64,000 nucleotides of DNA from Terebella lapidaria (lineage: Eukaryota > Annelida > Polychaeta > Terebellida > Terebellidae): positions 23,647,402 to 23,711,401 of the forward strand of contig OX424567.1 in NCBI GenBank assembly GCA_949152475.1, in the 5' to 3' direction. Position 1 is the first letter of the stretch. Each line of letters starts with the position of its first letter. The position numbers and the translations under genes were made by a program. Under the pieces are notes generated by a model. That model was not told where the DNA came from, searched no databases, and saw nothing but the letters and a program-made list of their open reading frames with translations. Positions 46,380 through 58,289 of this stretch are shown in pieces.

Positions 46380-46777
46380 AATGTCACACTCAAGTGTTCA
46401 TTTTTTTTTCTCTTTATTTTCTTACTCATTACATGTACATCTTATTAGTATGTTATTTCCTTTGTTTTATGATTTCTCATTACCTGTATTTTCGTTTAGC
46501 ATTTTCTTTCCTTGGTTTATGTTTTCTTGCCATGTATCTATCTATCTTTTTGTTCTTTTTTTTTGAGGCCATACATAATACAGCCCTCAGGCTTTGTATG
46601 GTCTCTTCAGCAACTTACATGTATCAATTGTTTTTTTTTTCCTGTGCAAATTATGTCTGTTATATCATATTTTGTCAGTATATTCCACTATCATTTTTCA
46701 CTTATTGCTTATTATTTCATATCATTTCATTTCAAGTTGCTGAATAAAAAAAAATATCCTATCCTATCCTATCAAAA
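46380..46777 (+). repeat. Probable LINE 3' end with a TATCC-repeat tail
   Basis: A T-rich stretch ends in GGCTTTGTATGGTCTCTTCA, then AATTATGTCTGTTATATCAT, TTGCTGAATAAAAAAAAATA and the simple tail TCCTATCCTATCCTATC (46756-46774). A polyadenylation-like AATAAA followed by a short tandem repeat is the usual 3' end of CR1/L2-type non-LTR elements. No RT coding is left. Confidence 0.5.
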
Positions 46778-48513
46778 CCTTCCAGTTTGTGTTCCATTCA
46801 TACAATGATTACATACATACATCTAAATGGTGCATAGTAATACACAACAATTGACCTTTTTTAAATCCAGTTTGTCCGAATCTTTTAACATCATTTTCGA
46901 CTTACTTTGTAAAACGTGACTATTGGCCAGAGAGAAGATTTCTGACGTAATTCGTGAAACTCGGACAGCTTTGAGGTATGTGGGATAGGTCAATTATGTT
47001 GCAATCATTCAACAATTCGTGATATTTCCAATCTATTACATAAACTGGCGTTCAAATAGTCGTTGTATCATCATTATTTGCTGCTCTACTTCAGCTCTCT
47101 GAAGTAGAACAGTCATGTATCTGACTATTCCGGCCACATTTATCATTAAGACATGGGTGATCACTTTTTTCTCACATTCACAACATACCTGTTATTTGAA
47201 TTTATCTCCCGGAAAAAAAAATAAAGACAATCTCTGATAAAAAATCTCCCCATGCATGGGCAATCTTTGAACCGGTGAAAACGGCTAACAAAAAGGAAAC
47301 AGTGTTGTGGGGGTGTCCCTATATGTCCAAAGTCGAAAACAAAGTTGACAACGGTGTCAACGGTGACATTGGTTTGCTCAGTCATAAGAACGTCACCCAA
47401 CCATGTTGATTGTTGTTCTTCAAACGAAGGTGCACTCTGTGTCATGTATTAACTGGGTATTGGAATTACTGGACTGGACTGAACTGGACATAATCGACAG
47501 TAATCAATTGAACACGGCCCAGAAACATCTCACGTATATGCCCAACAGGTATATTCATACCACTATTATGGTATTCTCTACTTGAGCGACTCCTTCTTCG
47601 AGGCTTCGAAGATTTGAGTATAAAACTTCACATCTGTGTTCTCCAGAAATATGATGTCCATAAAAAAATAGGTTTGAAATGTTCAGCTTGATATAGACAT
47701 ATGGATTTGCTGGCACATATTCTGTAGTTCTTAAGTTGACGCGGCAACGTACATAGATGATGGGGCGTCAATAAATAGGCTGCCTAGCTTGATACACCTT
47801 CATCTTGATACATAAGTGAATATTCTGCATATACTCGGTAGTTCTTGGGTTGTCGTGGGAACTTACACGCATGTAGGTGATGGGACATCAATGGATCGGC
47901 TACACTGACGAATATACTAATTACCTACGACTGGACCGTTCTAGATATTGCTAGTCATCTGAAGGATTCATGTTTAGCCCAATTGCAGGTTTTGCCTTCG
48001 AACGCTATACAATAGGAACTTAGGTCTCTTCGTGTACGTCATTGGAGGTGAGGCCATATTTCTGTGTACAATAGGATCATTCAAAATCAGGAAAAGTATG
48101 TATCATTTCTGTCAATGCTGCTTGTTTTGAACCTTTTTGAATATTCTGAATTGATACATGATCAGGTCCTTATTTACAAAGTTTGAAATTTACTGGAAGT
48201 GATTAGGATATGCGTAATATTCCAACCACATCAATACTAAAAAAATACAACATTAATTATGTGTTTGCTTGAAGATTGGGCTCACCCAATCCAACATCCC
48301 CCTTCTGCCAACGTTTTGTCCAACTCCCGGGTCGTTCAGAATCATTTAGCTCTGTCAGTTTTACCATTGACTATGTAGTGTGTGCGGGGTTTTTTTTCAA
48401 TGTGTTTGCGTAGGTGTCCATATTGTGTAGGTGTGTATGTTTGTGCATAGGTGCGTGCGTATGTGTGTGTGTATCTTTCGTGTTTGCGTTATTTTAGTAG
48501 GTCTATGTGTTTC
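46778..48513. other. No gene recognised; one dispersed repeat
   Basis: Segment 47050-47165 matches 24225-24345. Segment 48195-48300 (GTGATTAGGATATGCGTAAT, GGGCTCACCCAATCC) matches 50500-50600 near the second NAT-like gene. A (GT)n-rich stretch lies at 48415-48475. Confidence 0.45.
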
Positions 48514-48640
48514 CGGCCCAAGTACCGTACACTGCTCCTTAATACAACTCGTCTACTGAAAACATACCATTTAATCCGTCTCGCACCTTTTTAATCCTTA
48601 CTGAATATAGAGGAAGGCGCAGGATATGATACTTGGGCCG
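48514..48640 (+). mobile_element. MITE copy 1 of a three-copy cluster
   Basis: The terminal inverted repeats are CGGCCCAAGTA ... TACTTGGGCCG, about 127 bp. The flanking duplication TGTTTC is present on both sides. The interior has CTCCTTAATACAACTCGTC and TTTTTAATCCTTACTGAATA. No coding capacity. Confidence 0.9.
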
Positions 48641-48687
48641 TGTTTCCTTTTGTTTGCGTCTTGTTTTTGAGTCGTTGTATGTTTATC

Positions 48688-48813
48688 AGGCCAAAGTACC
48701 GTACACTGCTCCTTAATACTACTCGTCCACTGAAAACATACCATATAATCCGTCCGCACCTTTTTAATCCTTATTGAATATAGAGGAAGGCGCAGGATAT
48801 GAAACTTGGGCCG
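48688..48813 (+). mobile_element. MITE copy 2 of the cluster
   Basis: Same family (AGGCCAAAGTACCGTACACT ... GAAACTTGGGCC), with its own flanking duplication GTTTATC, which differs from those of its neighbours. The ends are slightly mutated. Confidence 0.88.
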
Positions 48814-48843
48814 TTTATCATGTGCCAGTCTTATTCCATGGCC

Positions 48844-48969
48844 GGCCCAAGTATCGTACACTGCTCCTTAATACTACTCGTCCACTGAAAACATACCATT
48901 TAATCCATCTCGCAACATTTTAATCCTTATTGAATATAGAGGAAAGCGCAGGATATGATACTTGGGCCC
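48844..48969 (+). mobile_element. MITE copy 3 of the cluster
   Basis: Same family (GGCCCAAGTATCGTACACTG ... TGATACTTGGGCCC), flanked by a perfect seven-base duplication CATGGCC at 48837-48843 and 48970-48976. Confidence 0.9.
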
Positions 48970-48976
48970 CATGGCC

Positions 48977-49946
48977 TACGCTTGTGTGTTCTCTGTTACG
49001 TGTCATATGTTGTTTATATGTTGTGAGGGTCTGAGTGTATGTGTGAGTGCATCGTAAAATTTTCCTTGGTTAATTAAGTGTAAAGTTACTTGTAAAGTTA
49101 TTTGTTTTCCCCCTTTCCTATTCTCCTTTCTTAATTAATTTTTGATATGTTCTGCTCCGTTCTAGTATTTCATGCATGTGCTCTGTTAAAACTTCTCTTG
49201 TCCTTTTAGTGCGTGCTGTGTGTGGGTGTGTGTGCACGCGTGCGTCCTTGTGTAATTCTCGTTTATCATATGCCAGAATGACAGTTGATGCAAACAGCGA
49301 AGTTAATGCTATTATACAGCAATTTGAATTACTGTCAACAAACTTAGACCTAAACATATACCATATCTATGTATTTGGTTTTTCAATAGCTGTGCCTATT
49401 CTTCCAATAACAAACTTCTGCCCGGCGGGCTGTAAATGAGGGGTTATCAGAAATATCTGCAATCACCAGCTGGCAGCACTGCTTTATCAGTCTTATGACG
49501 TCATTGTATTGTTTTTGCTGGCGTTATCAATATAAACGTAATTTTCCCGCCACAATGTACGTCATATATGATTACAGACGATATCCGTTTATGATTTTGG
49601 CGCCAAAAAGGACTGATAGTACAATGCTGCCCTCTGTTGAATGATGTTTGATAACCCCCTATTCCACACTTGCCCGGGCGGCTCTCAGTTCAAGAACACG
49701 TCATTTTTTTGAAGGGTAAACAAAAGCACATGGTCGCTTTCCTGGCACGATTCCGTTGTGTATGACGTTTTTTCCCACAAATTTACGTTTTATGCTGATG
49801 CTCTTGGAACTCTGAAATGGCCTGTGAATCGGATAAATGTATGAATAAAAGCTGTATTTCTTGCTTATTTCTTTCGAATCGGATATGATTCTGTCATTAG
49901 AAACATACTAAAATGTCCCCGACATCCACTGGCATATGATAAACGT
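48977..49946. other. No gene recognised
   Basis: AT-rich intergenic DNA with GTGT/TGTG-rich stretches near 49030 and 49215-49245. Nothing supportable as coding. Confidence 0.45.
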
Positions 49947-50064
49947 GTTATTGCACAATATGGGGTTTCATGCCCTCGGGCCAAGTCTTCAAGAAGACCT
50001 CCGCTTCGCGTCGGGCTTCTCAAAGACTTGGCCCTCGGGCATAAAACCCCATAGTGTGCAATAA
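49947..50064. repeat. Foldback (long inverted repeat) with GC-rich centre
   Basis: GTTATTGCACAATATGGGGT and TTCATGCCCTCGGGCCAAGT pair with the reverse complement on the right (ACTTGGCCCTCGGGCAT, AAACCCCATAGTGTGCAATA). Arms are about 50 bp with few mismatches. The centre (GACCTCCGCTTCGCGTCGGG) is a short loop. Confidence 0.9.
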
Positions 50065-51215
50065 CCCTATATTATTAGTTTATTGTCTTTGTATATATTG
50101 TTTGGGTTACACAGTCGTAAATGTGTTATATGGCATGTTTAGGTGTAAAGCCTTTCGGTTTTATGTGTCTATCCGTTCAGTGGCTTTTTATATTTTGAAA
50201 TTACTGTGTTCTTCATGTTGCTGTATTTATTACTTTCATATGTTATTTTTTACCATTTTTATTATTGGTGTATATGCCATTGAAGAAATAAATTACTCAC
50301 TCACTCTCTCACTCACTCACAGGTGAGTTCACGGGGGTTGTTTCGGATTGCTGATTTGTTTCAATAGGTTGTTGGGCGGTTGTACATTGGTTCCATCTGG
50401 TGTACAGTGGAAACAACTATAATTACACACTGTCTGACCCTGATGACGCCAGTGTTCTGACCCTGATGACGCCAGAATTCAGGTCCTAAAATCATTATCT
50501 GAAAGTGATGAGGATATGCATAATATTCAAACCACATTATTAAAAATATATGCAACATTAAGTCATGAATTTGCTTGACAAGTGGGCTCATCCTATGAAT
50601 CAAACTATGATAAATTCAGTTGCAGAACATCCAGTTGGCCTAACCCTATATAACAAATGAATTTTGTTTCTATGGAAAAATAATATTATTCCCAAGTCAG
50701 CAACAAATATGTCCGATGACCTCTGACAAATTTGTTACCAAACAAACTATTGTAAATTAATTGACGAAACATTTGACAGTACTAGCAGCCGCTTTGACCT
50801 GAAGAGTGCTGCTTGATATCACGAGGACTTATTTTTTGCACATATACAAAAGAAATAAGGATTTCATCAGTTATATAATATTTACTTAGGAACATTATCA
50901 ACACCTTCGAAATATCCGTGATCATTCTGACGTCATTAGCTTTCATGCTTGAATGAAAAAAAATGAGAAGAAATCAGCCATCGTAACTGCATGGTTGATT
51001 TGAACAAATCGATCATTAAATTTGATTTTATGGCATCTTGTCAAGTCCAGTCCAGTCCAGTCCAATCCAGTTGGGTCACGATGACATCAAAACAACATTG
51101 TGGCCAACTATTTTTCTTCGGTTTCGGGTTACTTTAGGAACGATGACGTTGAATGCCCAGTAAGGCAATTTGTGTGGACAATCTAATTTCCAAAGAAAAC
51201 GCGCATTTTTCAGAA
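50065..51215. other. Simple repeat, possible LINE tail, and upstream region of NAT-like copy 2
   Basis: GAAGAAATAAATTACTCACT followed by an ACTC microsatellite (to ~50321) resembles a non-LTR 3' end. Segment 50500-50600 matches 48195-48300. The CCAGTCCAGTCCAATCCAG block at 51045-51071 resembles the upstream flank of copy 1. A splice acceptor (CATTTTTCAG) ends at 51213, two bases before the NAT ATG. Confidence 0.45.
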
Positions 51216-52127
51216 ATGGCTAAGTATATTGACGAAGACAAAGCATGGAAATTCGTAGAAGAATCCTTGAAAATCGACAACGCCAGGTCGACAATGAAAA
51301 GAGACAAACTTGGACTCCTGAACAGTATGATCATGGCTTTCCACAATATGTTCACCCTCCACAACGTGGCCCACGTCATCAAACCTAGGGATGAGCGTAC
51401 CGCGCCGACCATGGCTGAGAACATCGAGTACGCAACCAGCGGCTTCGGTGGTCTCTGCTGGAGTGGCAACACTGCCATGCTCTGCATCATGGGAGCCATT
51501 GGGTACGATGTGGATTTAATTATCGCGAAAGGCGATGGCGCGGATGGCCATGTCATTGTAGTCGCCAACAACGTTCAAGTTGAGGGAGATGCATACCTTG
51601 CTGAGTTTTGTGTGGGAGAACCAGCATTTCATGCCATATCGCTGGATTTTGTCGGAGAAACCGAAGTGTTCTATGAGAGCTACCGGTCGTACAAGCTCGT
51701 GAGGGATGGCGACACGTACACACGTGTGGCGCGCTCGAGAAATCCTCGAAGATCTGGGAAATCCTCATGGAAAACCCTGTATAGTTTCACGAAAAAATCA
51801 TGGGACATTGAAGAGGCAGCAAAACGCATAACAGAGACCGTTTATCGAAATCCGGATAACATCTTGAGTCAAAGCTTCCGATTGGTTCGATTCCATGACG
51901 GAAAGCTTATTGCTATGAAAGATAATCTGCTGCTGGTGGAAAATTCCCAACATCAACTCGAGAGCAAGGTGTTGGAGACTGACGAGGAGATTATAGCAAC
52001 AATGGTGGAGCATTTCCCACAGATTCCTGTCGCCATGGCAACTAAAGCTGTGGCTGCCTGGCGAGAGGAGTTTTGTCATGAAAGGGACGGGATTCAAGAA
52101 GAGTTGATTCACGTGCTGCAAGGGTAG
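51216..52127 (+). CDS. Arylamine N-acetyltransferase-like protein, copy 2
   Basis: 303 residues from the ATG at 51216, the same length as copy 1 with most residues identical and no internal gap. The active-site landmarks are kept: FGGLCW (Cys ~81), GADGHVIVV (His ~112) and YLAEFCVGEPAF with Glu where NATs normally have Asp. The longer in-frame opening at 51153 is not used in this model, because it has no counterpart in copy 1 and lies before the acceptor CATTTTTCAG. A spliced untranslated leader is likely. Differences cluster in the N-terminal helix and the region around residues 185-200, which in NATs lies near substrate-contacting segments, so the two copies may differ in substrate (inference). 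Same strand as copy 1; both look intact. Confidence 0.88.
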   Translation: MAKYIDEDKAWKFVEESLKIDNARSTMKRDKLGLLNSMIMAFHNMFTLHNVAHVIKPRDERTAPTMAENIEYATSGFGGLCWSGNTAMLCIMGAIGYDVDLIIAKGDGADGHVIVVANNVQVEGDAYLAEFCVGEPAFHAISLDFVGETEVFYESYRSYKLVRDGDTYTRVARSRNPRRSGKSSWKTLYSFTKKSWDIEEAAKRITETVYRNPDNILSQSFRLVRFHDGKLIAMKDNLLLVENSQHQLESKVLETDEEIIATMVEHFPQIPVAMATKAVAAWREEFCHERDGIQEELIHVLQG

Positions 52128-53820
52128 TGAATTGCTGGAAAGGTGCTTTGGTAACATTAACCCCATCTTGTTAACTAGGATCATAAAAAATCTCATTAAT
52201 CTAAAGTGCATGATGTATCTAGTAACGTTAGCTTTTTAGCTCAATGGCCACAGCATTTCGTGGAACTTGTGTATGTGGAGACTTCTTTTGTTGATACGAA
52301 ATGAGTTTTGGGCAATATGGATTTTCTGTCAATTTTTCCAATTTAAAACCATTTCTATTCACTTATGATGGGAAATGATGTGAAGTTTGTAGATGACTTT
52401 CGCTTCTCTTAAACAACTCAATTGAATCTATTTAACTTTCGTACATGTACATGTATATAGATAACAACCCACAGTCTTCACAAACTGTACATATTGATGT
52501 GATACTAGTACTTTGAAAACTATTTCATTGACTAGTAATCTTGAAATTCTTATCTCGAATGGTTATCTATATTATGGTGTATTTGATAAGTAGTTAATTT
52601 TTATTTTGTATATCGCTGCTTTGTTCTGACAAATATGTGTATAGACAATTTAGTTATAGTTTTCTCATACGTTTGATATTTCTGGTGATTGTTCCTCCAT
52701 GCATCATAATCAATGTACACTGTATCGATTACATGATTTCGTTACACGATAGCGTATGTTAATTATATGGATCAGTTATATTAAAGCTATAATCACTTTT
52801 AGAATTAACAAATTTATTCATTTTGCGGTGGCTTTATTTTGTCTATAAAATTAGAAATCGTACAAATTTGGTCCTATTACGTGCCTAAAGTGAGTTGTCA
52901 TGTCAAAATTATAATTCGGGCCAGTCAATCTCGCATCAATTTTTTCCTCAAAGCGGCCCGCCTTGCGGGCGAGTTCTACACGCGGTCTCATGGCGTCATT
53001 GGTATTTGTCTAGATATTGTGGCAACCGACAATGTAAGCAGGCCGATCATTCTCTACCCACTTTTTTCATGAATGATTAACAGCAATTTTCTAAGTATCT
53101 GTTGTCGAACTGTGCATATTTCTTATATATTCCTGGCTATCTCGAGGTGTTCTCTCAAGTTTGCGTGACAAACAAGAATCCTAAGTTTGGCTAATTCTAA
53201 AATTGATTCCAACTTCAAGCTGGCATCTTTATCCATCACCGTTTCAACACACATCCTATGACAGTTTTGTATATAAACAAAGTCTATCCATCAAACCCGA
53301 ATGTAAACAAAGGCCCAAATTGCCCTTGAAAGTCCACTTCGAGTTTATTTTCCAGTTTGTGTCAGCATATTTGGTGGAGTTACGAGAAAATTATCAAGGA
53401 TATGCGGTGGTGTGCGTGGAATTGTTTATCTATTTTGCATTTCTTTTCCTTTGTTCACATTTGCGGGTGATGGATACAGTTCTTGTATTTACCCGTGAAC
53501 CGCCGGTTCAGATGAGCAAAATTTCCAAAAAGACTGGTTGTAGTCATAACATTTGATGTGGGTACGTTTCATTCAGTTAATTTCACGTGTTTATCATGAT
53601 ATATAGGTTCCAAAAAATATTGCCTGTTTTTGAAGGCAATTGCTCCACTGATATGGTGATTTTGTTATCGGCCTTTCTATTTCGTAATTTTTACAGTATG
53701 TTTTCTTTCTCATACTAAAAGTTCATTTTAGTGGTAACCATCTTCGAGTTAACTAACTTATAATGAACGTGTGTTCACGAATGTCCTCTGACTAAAAATA
53801 AATTCGTCACCTTTCAACAT
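52128..53820. other. 3' flank of NAT-like copy 2, then no gene recognised
   Basis: The first ~650 bases are similar to copy 1's flank, including the empty site of the TA element (~52377). Further on, a 117-codon plus ORF (53203-53556) has a hydrophobic middle but no recognisable family. A short GC hairpin (GCGGCCCGCCTTGCGGGC) lies at 52953-52970. Confidence 0.45.
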
Positions 53821-53824
53821 ATCT

Positions 53825-54440
53825 TGATTTTATTTGATTTATTTTGGATAAACATGAGTACAAAATACATAAATATACATACAGGAATTGAAGATACAGA
53901 CATAGATTGAACCAACACGCCTAAGTACAAGTACTTATCTCCGGTGTGATCCATTTACGGGTCATGATGGTAGAGGCAAAATTGGTTTGGCTCTTTAGTT
54001 TACGATATTAAATATGTTAAATACGAACACATATTTGAACAATTGACATTTGAATGGGATGGCTGGTACAAAAACTCCCGTATACCCATGTACACCTCTA
54101 TAAGATATTGTTTTATTTCAATTTTGAACCTGTTATATGATGTGATGGATTAGATACAATTTGGAAGTGCACTCCACATGACAACCCCGTAATACCCGAA
54201 ACCATGTTTTTTCTAACCAAAGGAACGTGAAAATTGGAGGAAGGCCCACGAGTGTTGATGTTGTTATGTTGTTGGATTTCAACAACATTATCTAGGAGAT
54301 ACATGTATTCTGGGGCCTTGTTGTGGTTGACCTTGTGCAACAGGTTTAACATAAGCTGATGAGCACTGCATTGTGTGTTAAGTAGCCCAAGGAGATCCCT
54401 TCCTGACTCACTGATATGACCTTTAGGGAACATATTTAGA
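53825..54440 (-). pseudogene. LINE 3' end with the decayed C-terminus of a reverse transcriptase ORF
   Basis: In the minus direction a fragment reads INTRGPSSNFHVPLVRKN and, after a frame change near 54190, MWSALPNCI. This is the TR...F.VP...G...WN.LP block that ends CR1/Jockey-type ORF2 proteins. It is followed by a 3' untranslated part and the tail CCAAAATAAATCAAATAAAA. The copy is 5'-truncated and frameshifted, as usual for dead LINE insertions. Confidence 0.75.
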
Positions 54441-55461
54441 CCAGGATACCAGGCAGAGACTGCATAATCGGAATGTGATTGGATTAATGCAGATATTCAC
54501 AATTTACTACGCTTGGTGTGGATTGTATTGCTGTGTCTATACATGAATCATAAAATTTAGCTATTTTGGTCGATCACCCACCGAATGCCAGAGGGTCATC
54601 CATGACCATGAGGCAACAATCGGACAAGCCTTTGACACATCAGAAGAAGTTCCGAATTTCATAATGTCAATGTGAAATCCCCATATATCATAGCGTCAAA
54701 ACAAGGAAATTTATTCAGAATCAGGGACTCAAGTCCCTCGAAGCTTTTGACATGGTGTTCACAGGTTTGTAATTGACACTAACCTGGGTATCATGGTCAG
54801 ATTCAAGGTTGATTTGACTGATGTCATGGTTTTGAATTATGGTACAATAATAACTTGTATAATTTGACGTTTTGTGTTACTTTCACCTTAATCTTTGACC
54901 CCAAACTCATTTCCACAGTTTATCCATTTGGAACATACGAACAACACCAACATACATGGAAGAAAACAGGAAACTGATTGTTTCTGTTATATTTTTCTGC
55001 ATAAGAATATTTTTTACAAGCCATATAGGTGTGGACGTCGATATTGGACGACTTGGATAGGGATCTGAAAAACAAAAGTGTAAAAATGGCATAATAACAC
55101 GAACGCGGTAGCTTGAGGTCCAAATAAAGGTCACTAACAGATCGAGCATAATTATATATATGCATAATTCGGCCGCCGGATGAGAACCGTTCAGACAACG
55201 GTTGGTCACAACCGATGCCTGCTTGGTGGCTGATTAGTGTCCTGTAGGTATCAGGGTAAAAATGTTTCCCCAATTTTTACGGGTATTGGCCGGTCACCGT
55301 ACTATGTCCGGATAGGTGCCCGCCGGTAACCTACCATGCGATGGTTTCTTGAGCACTAGAAAGATATGGAAAAGATACCTGCAAAACCTCGTGGATGGCC
55401 GGAATATCGGTGAATACCACCCACGTCCCTACATCGGCCGGCACCCGATGCAAATGTGACG
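54441..55461. other. No gene recognised
   Basis: Intergenic DNA. Around 55270-55330 several GGCCGG/CCGGTAACC words occur, weakly reminiscent of element ends, but no full structure could be assigned. Confidence 0.4.
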
Positions 55462-55565
55462 AAATAGAGAAACCCCGAAGGACAGGAAGTTATTCAACAT
55501 GGTCGAGGGCGGCAGCCCGAGACTATGTTGAATAACTCCCTGTTACTCGAGGGGTTTCTCTATTT
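55462..55565. repeat. Foldback (long inverted repeat) with GC-rich centre
   Basis: AAATAGAGAAACCCC ... AGTTATTCAACAT on the left pairs with ATGTTGAATAACT ... GGGGTTTCTCTATTT on the right. The centre GAGGGCGGCAGCCCGAG is itself partly self-complementary. Same architecture as the foldbacks at 6.3 and 50.0 kb. Confidence 0.92.
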
Positions 55566-57644
55566 TAAATCATACAGAAAACTACTCAGCCGTGACCGAC
55601 AAGTGTTTAACCAACATACAGCATTGATTAAACACCTGCGATAACAATGCAAGTATGGTTTAATCAGGAATAGTCTAGAGCAGGTTCCGCGTGTGCTGAC
55701 AAACGTTTCATGCTCTGATAAGCACGCAATGTGTTATAAAGGTATGCGTCTATCATTTACGGTGGATACATTAAAAGAATGTCGTTTGAAAATATATACC
55801 GACAGGGTTCTTACCTTGAACATAGGTTAAGAAAATTACGCAACAATAATAGGTACGGAGCTATTAGCCAAATAAGACATGACACAAGGAAAAGTGACAG
55901 GGCCGTAGGACGGGGGGGGGGGGTGCGTTGGGTGCGAAAATTCATGAGAAAAAAATTCGTAGAGTGGAAAAAAATAAGGATTGGTTATTTAATTCAAGTT
56001 CTGCTGAGGGAGCGGTCCTCAGTCCAAACTACTGTAATGTTTTTGTTGTTGCTCTGTTTTAGTTTATGACTCTTGTGCTTATCATATTCAAGGCTCTCTA
56101 CCACGGTCCTTTCGAGTCGCGGCTTGTTGTACGGAATCCTCAAAAATGTACAGGCTTGGTTCCGCAGCATGGGCTGGGTTGTGTGATGGCAGCCTGGAAA
56201 AAGCCCACGTGCAAGTAATGTTAGGGCTCCTAACGTATCATAATATCCACGCAAATTAATGAAGACCAAATAATACATCGCTCCTATTTAGCAACTTAGC
56301 TCTCAAATCATAAATAGAGTGAGATTCCGATATCCAGTATGAGTTTTGGTTTGACTTTGGAGCTTTCCGTCCCGTTCATCGTTTGCTAATGTCTGTTAAG
56401 TCCAAGCGTATACTTAGTAGTATTGTGTTTCCATTTAATTTGTGAATTAATGTCTGACATTCATTTCATCCAGTATTTTAATGGGTATGCACATAGAGCA
56501 TCCTGTACCATAAACAAAAACAAATGTATCTTTTTAAGTATCAAACAGAAATAACCAGGCCTGTGTATGGAATACACCAGGTCCTTGCATATTTGCGTTA
56601 ACACTGAAATAATCGGGTCTGTCCATTTTTGGTAATTGATGAGCAAGTTAGATATATACCCCCAGAGTAGCGACTGTAACCCCATTACAACTTATAAAGG
56701 AGCGAAATCATTTGGGTTTTTTTTCATTTGTTTTGGCACTGAAAAGTTATGTGGCATGAGCTTTTTTTCAGTTCTCGCCACCAAATTCGCCAAATACTGT
56801 GGATGCTTCGAGGCCGGGCTTCGAGGGCTTTGGCTTCCTTCCATATTAATCTTAATAAACTTTTCCGAAAATCGAAATTTCAATGATGATGATGCACTAC
56901 AGTTTTAGAATCTTCCAGCAAAATAACACATTGATGATGTGATGAAAACGTGGTCAGATATGCCCAGAATCGCTCTCAGGAAGACCAGAATGCAAAAAAT
57001 TCTCGGGGGCTGGTCGACTATACTCTGATTTTTTAAAGTTGTTTACACCGGTTTTTGACGATATTTTGCGATGCTAAATGTTATCGTTCTATGGATTGGC
57101 ATACCAGACCTGGAAGGCCAACGGCAATTCTCTACCGAATTTCAGACTTCTATTGCAAAAATTTAAGAAGTTGGCTATCTACCCCAATGTTAAATTTCAG
57201 TCCAAAACGGGGTCTCGAGCATGACAAATAACTTTTGAAATGCTTTTTAAATTCGAAGTGACATAATCGGTTTCTGAATTGTTTGTAGTTTACCACTGAT
57301 CATGACAAATAACTTTCAAGACGTTCTTGTCGATACGTAACCCAGGTGCCTCAAAATGAACGACGATGTCATTATCAAGTAACGTATATGGACCTGGTCG
57401 TGGACGATATACAGTTATCTAACTCAGCCTCCGCCCTCTTGCTGAACTTGCTCAACTTTTCTATGGCGCAATTATCCGTCCGCCACACTTGGCTAACTTT
57501 GACCTATATTCAAATAAATGTTTTATCTCAAAATCTAGCGTGAAAATACCCACTATTCGTCAGAATTATGATGTCCCTGGGATAAGAAAAAAAGCTCAAA
57601 CCATCGAGATGCAATCTGACCAGTCATTCTCCACAGGTATAAAC
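55566..57644. other. No gene recognised
   Basis: A G9-10 run lies near 55915-55925. Short ORFs on both strands have no recognisable motifs, and no consistent splice pattern was found. Confidence 0.45.
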
Positions 57645-57775
57645 TCAAGCTACCAGATCCATGGTCCGATGACTGCTTGGAATAGGGTTGCGTCAGTCTC
57701 GAACATCGTGATCTTTAGAATTTACTGTTTTTTCTTTCTGAAATTTTGCACAAAGTTTGTTTACCGCTGTACAAT
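57645..57775 (+). mobile_element. Relic of a family A element head
   Basis: TACCAGATCCATGGTCCGAT, TTGGAATAGGGTTGCGTC and TTTCTGAAATTTTGCACAAA match, with many substitutions, the head palindrome, the GGCATGGCGTTGCGTC stretch and the GAAATTTTGCACAAA block of family A in the right order. The array and tail are absent. Confidence 0.6.
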
Positions 57776-58289
57776 TCTCCGATATACTTTTTATTTACCC
57801 TTCGGCTAAATGTTTGGATGCGTTTGTGTAAATTGGTTCCACAGTTGAACAATTTTTCTGAGGTGCACGATCTATCACTGTTTAAAGTTATGCATGTACA
57901 TGTATTGTTTATTCTTGATATAACAAACATGTTGGTCTATGTTGCACACCTCCACTGAAGCCACTATTGTTCTTATCACATTGTACTCTATATATGTGTT
58001 TCCGTTGGAAAATAAACTAGTGACTTAATAACCATATAAGCAGCTCGCATACATTCTGAAACGACATTTTGTGTCAAATTATGAATACTTTCATAATAGT
58101 GCAAAATATTGAATTACATGTAATTCCTCCTTGGCGCATATTTTGTTCTATTGATTGCACGTGTTGAGCGAACCGATCTCTAATATGCTCTAACACATTA
58201 TACTACTTTAAATGTCCTGCAAAGATATCATAAAAGTGCAAAGAGAGCTCCTATTCTAGGACTGTTTTCTCCGTTGTGAGCTGTCTACT
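57776..58289. other. No gene recognised
   Basis: AT-rich intergenic DNA downstream of the membrane-protein gene, without identifiable features. Confidence 0.4.
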
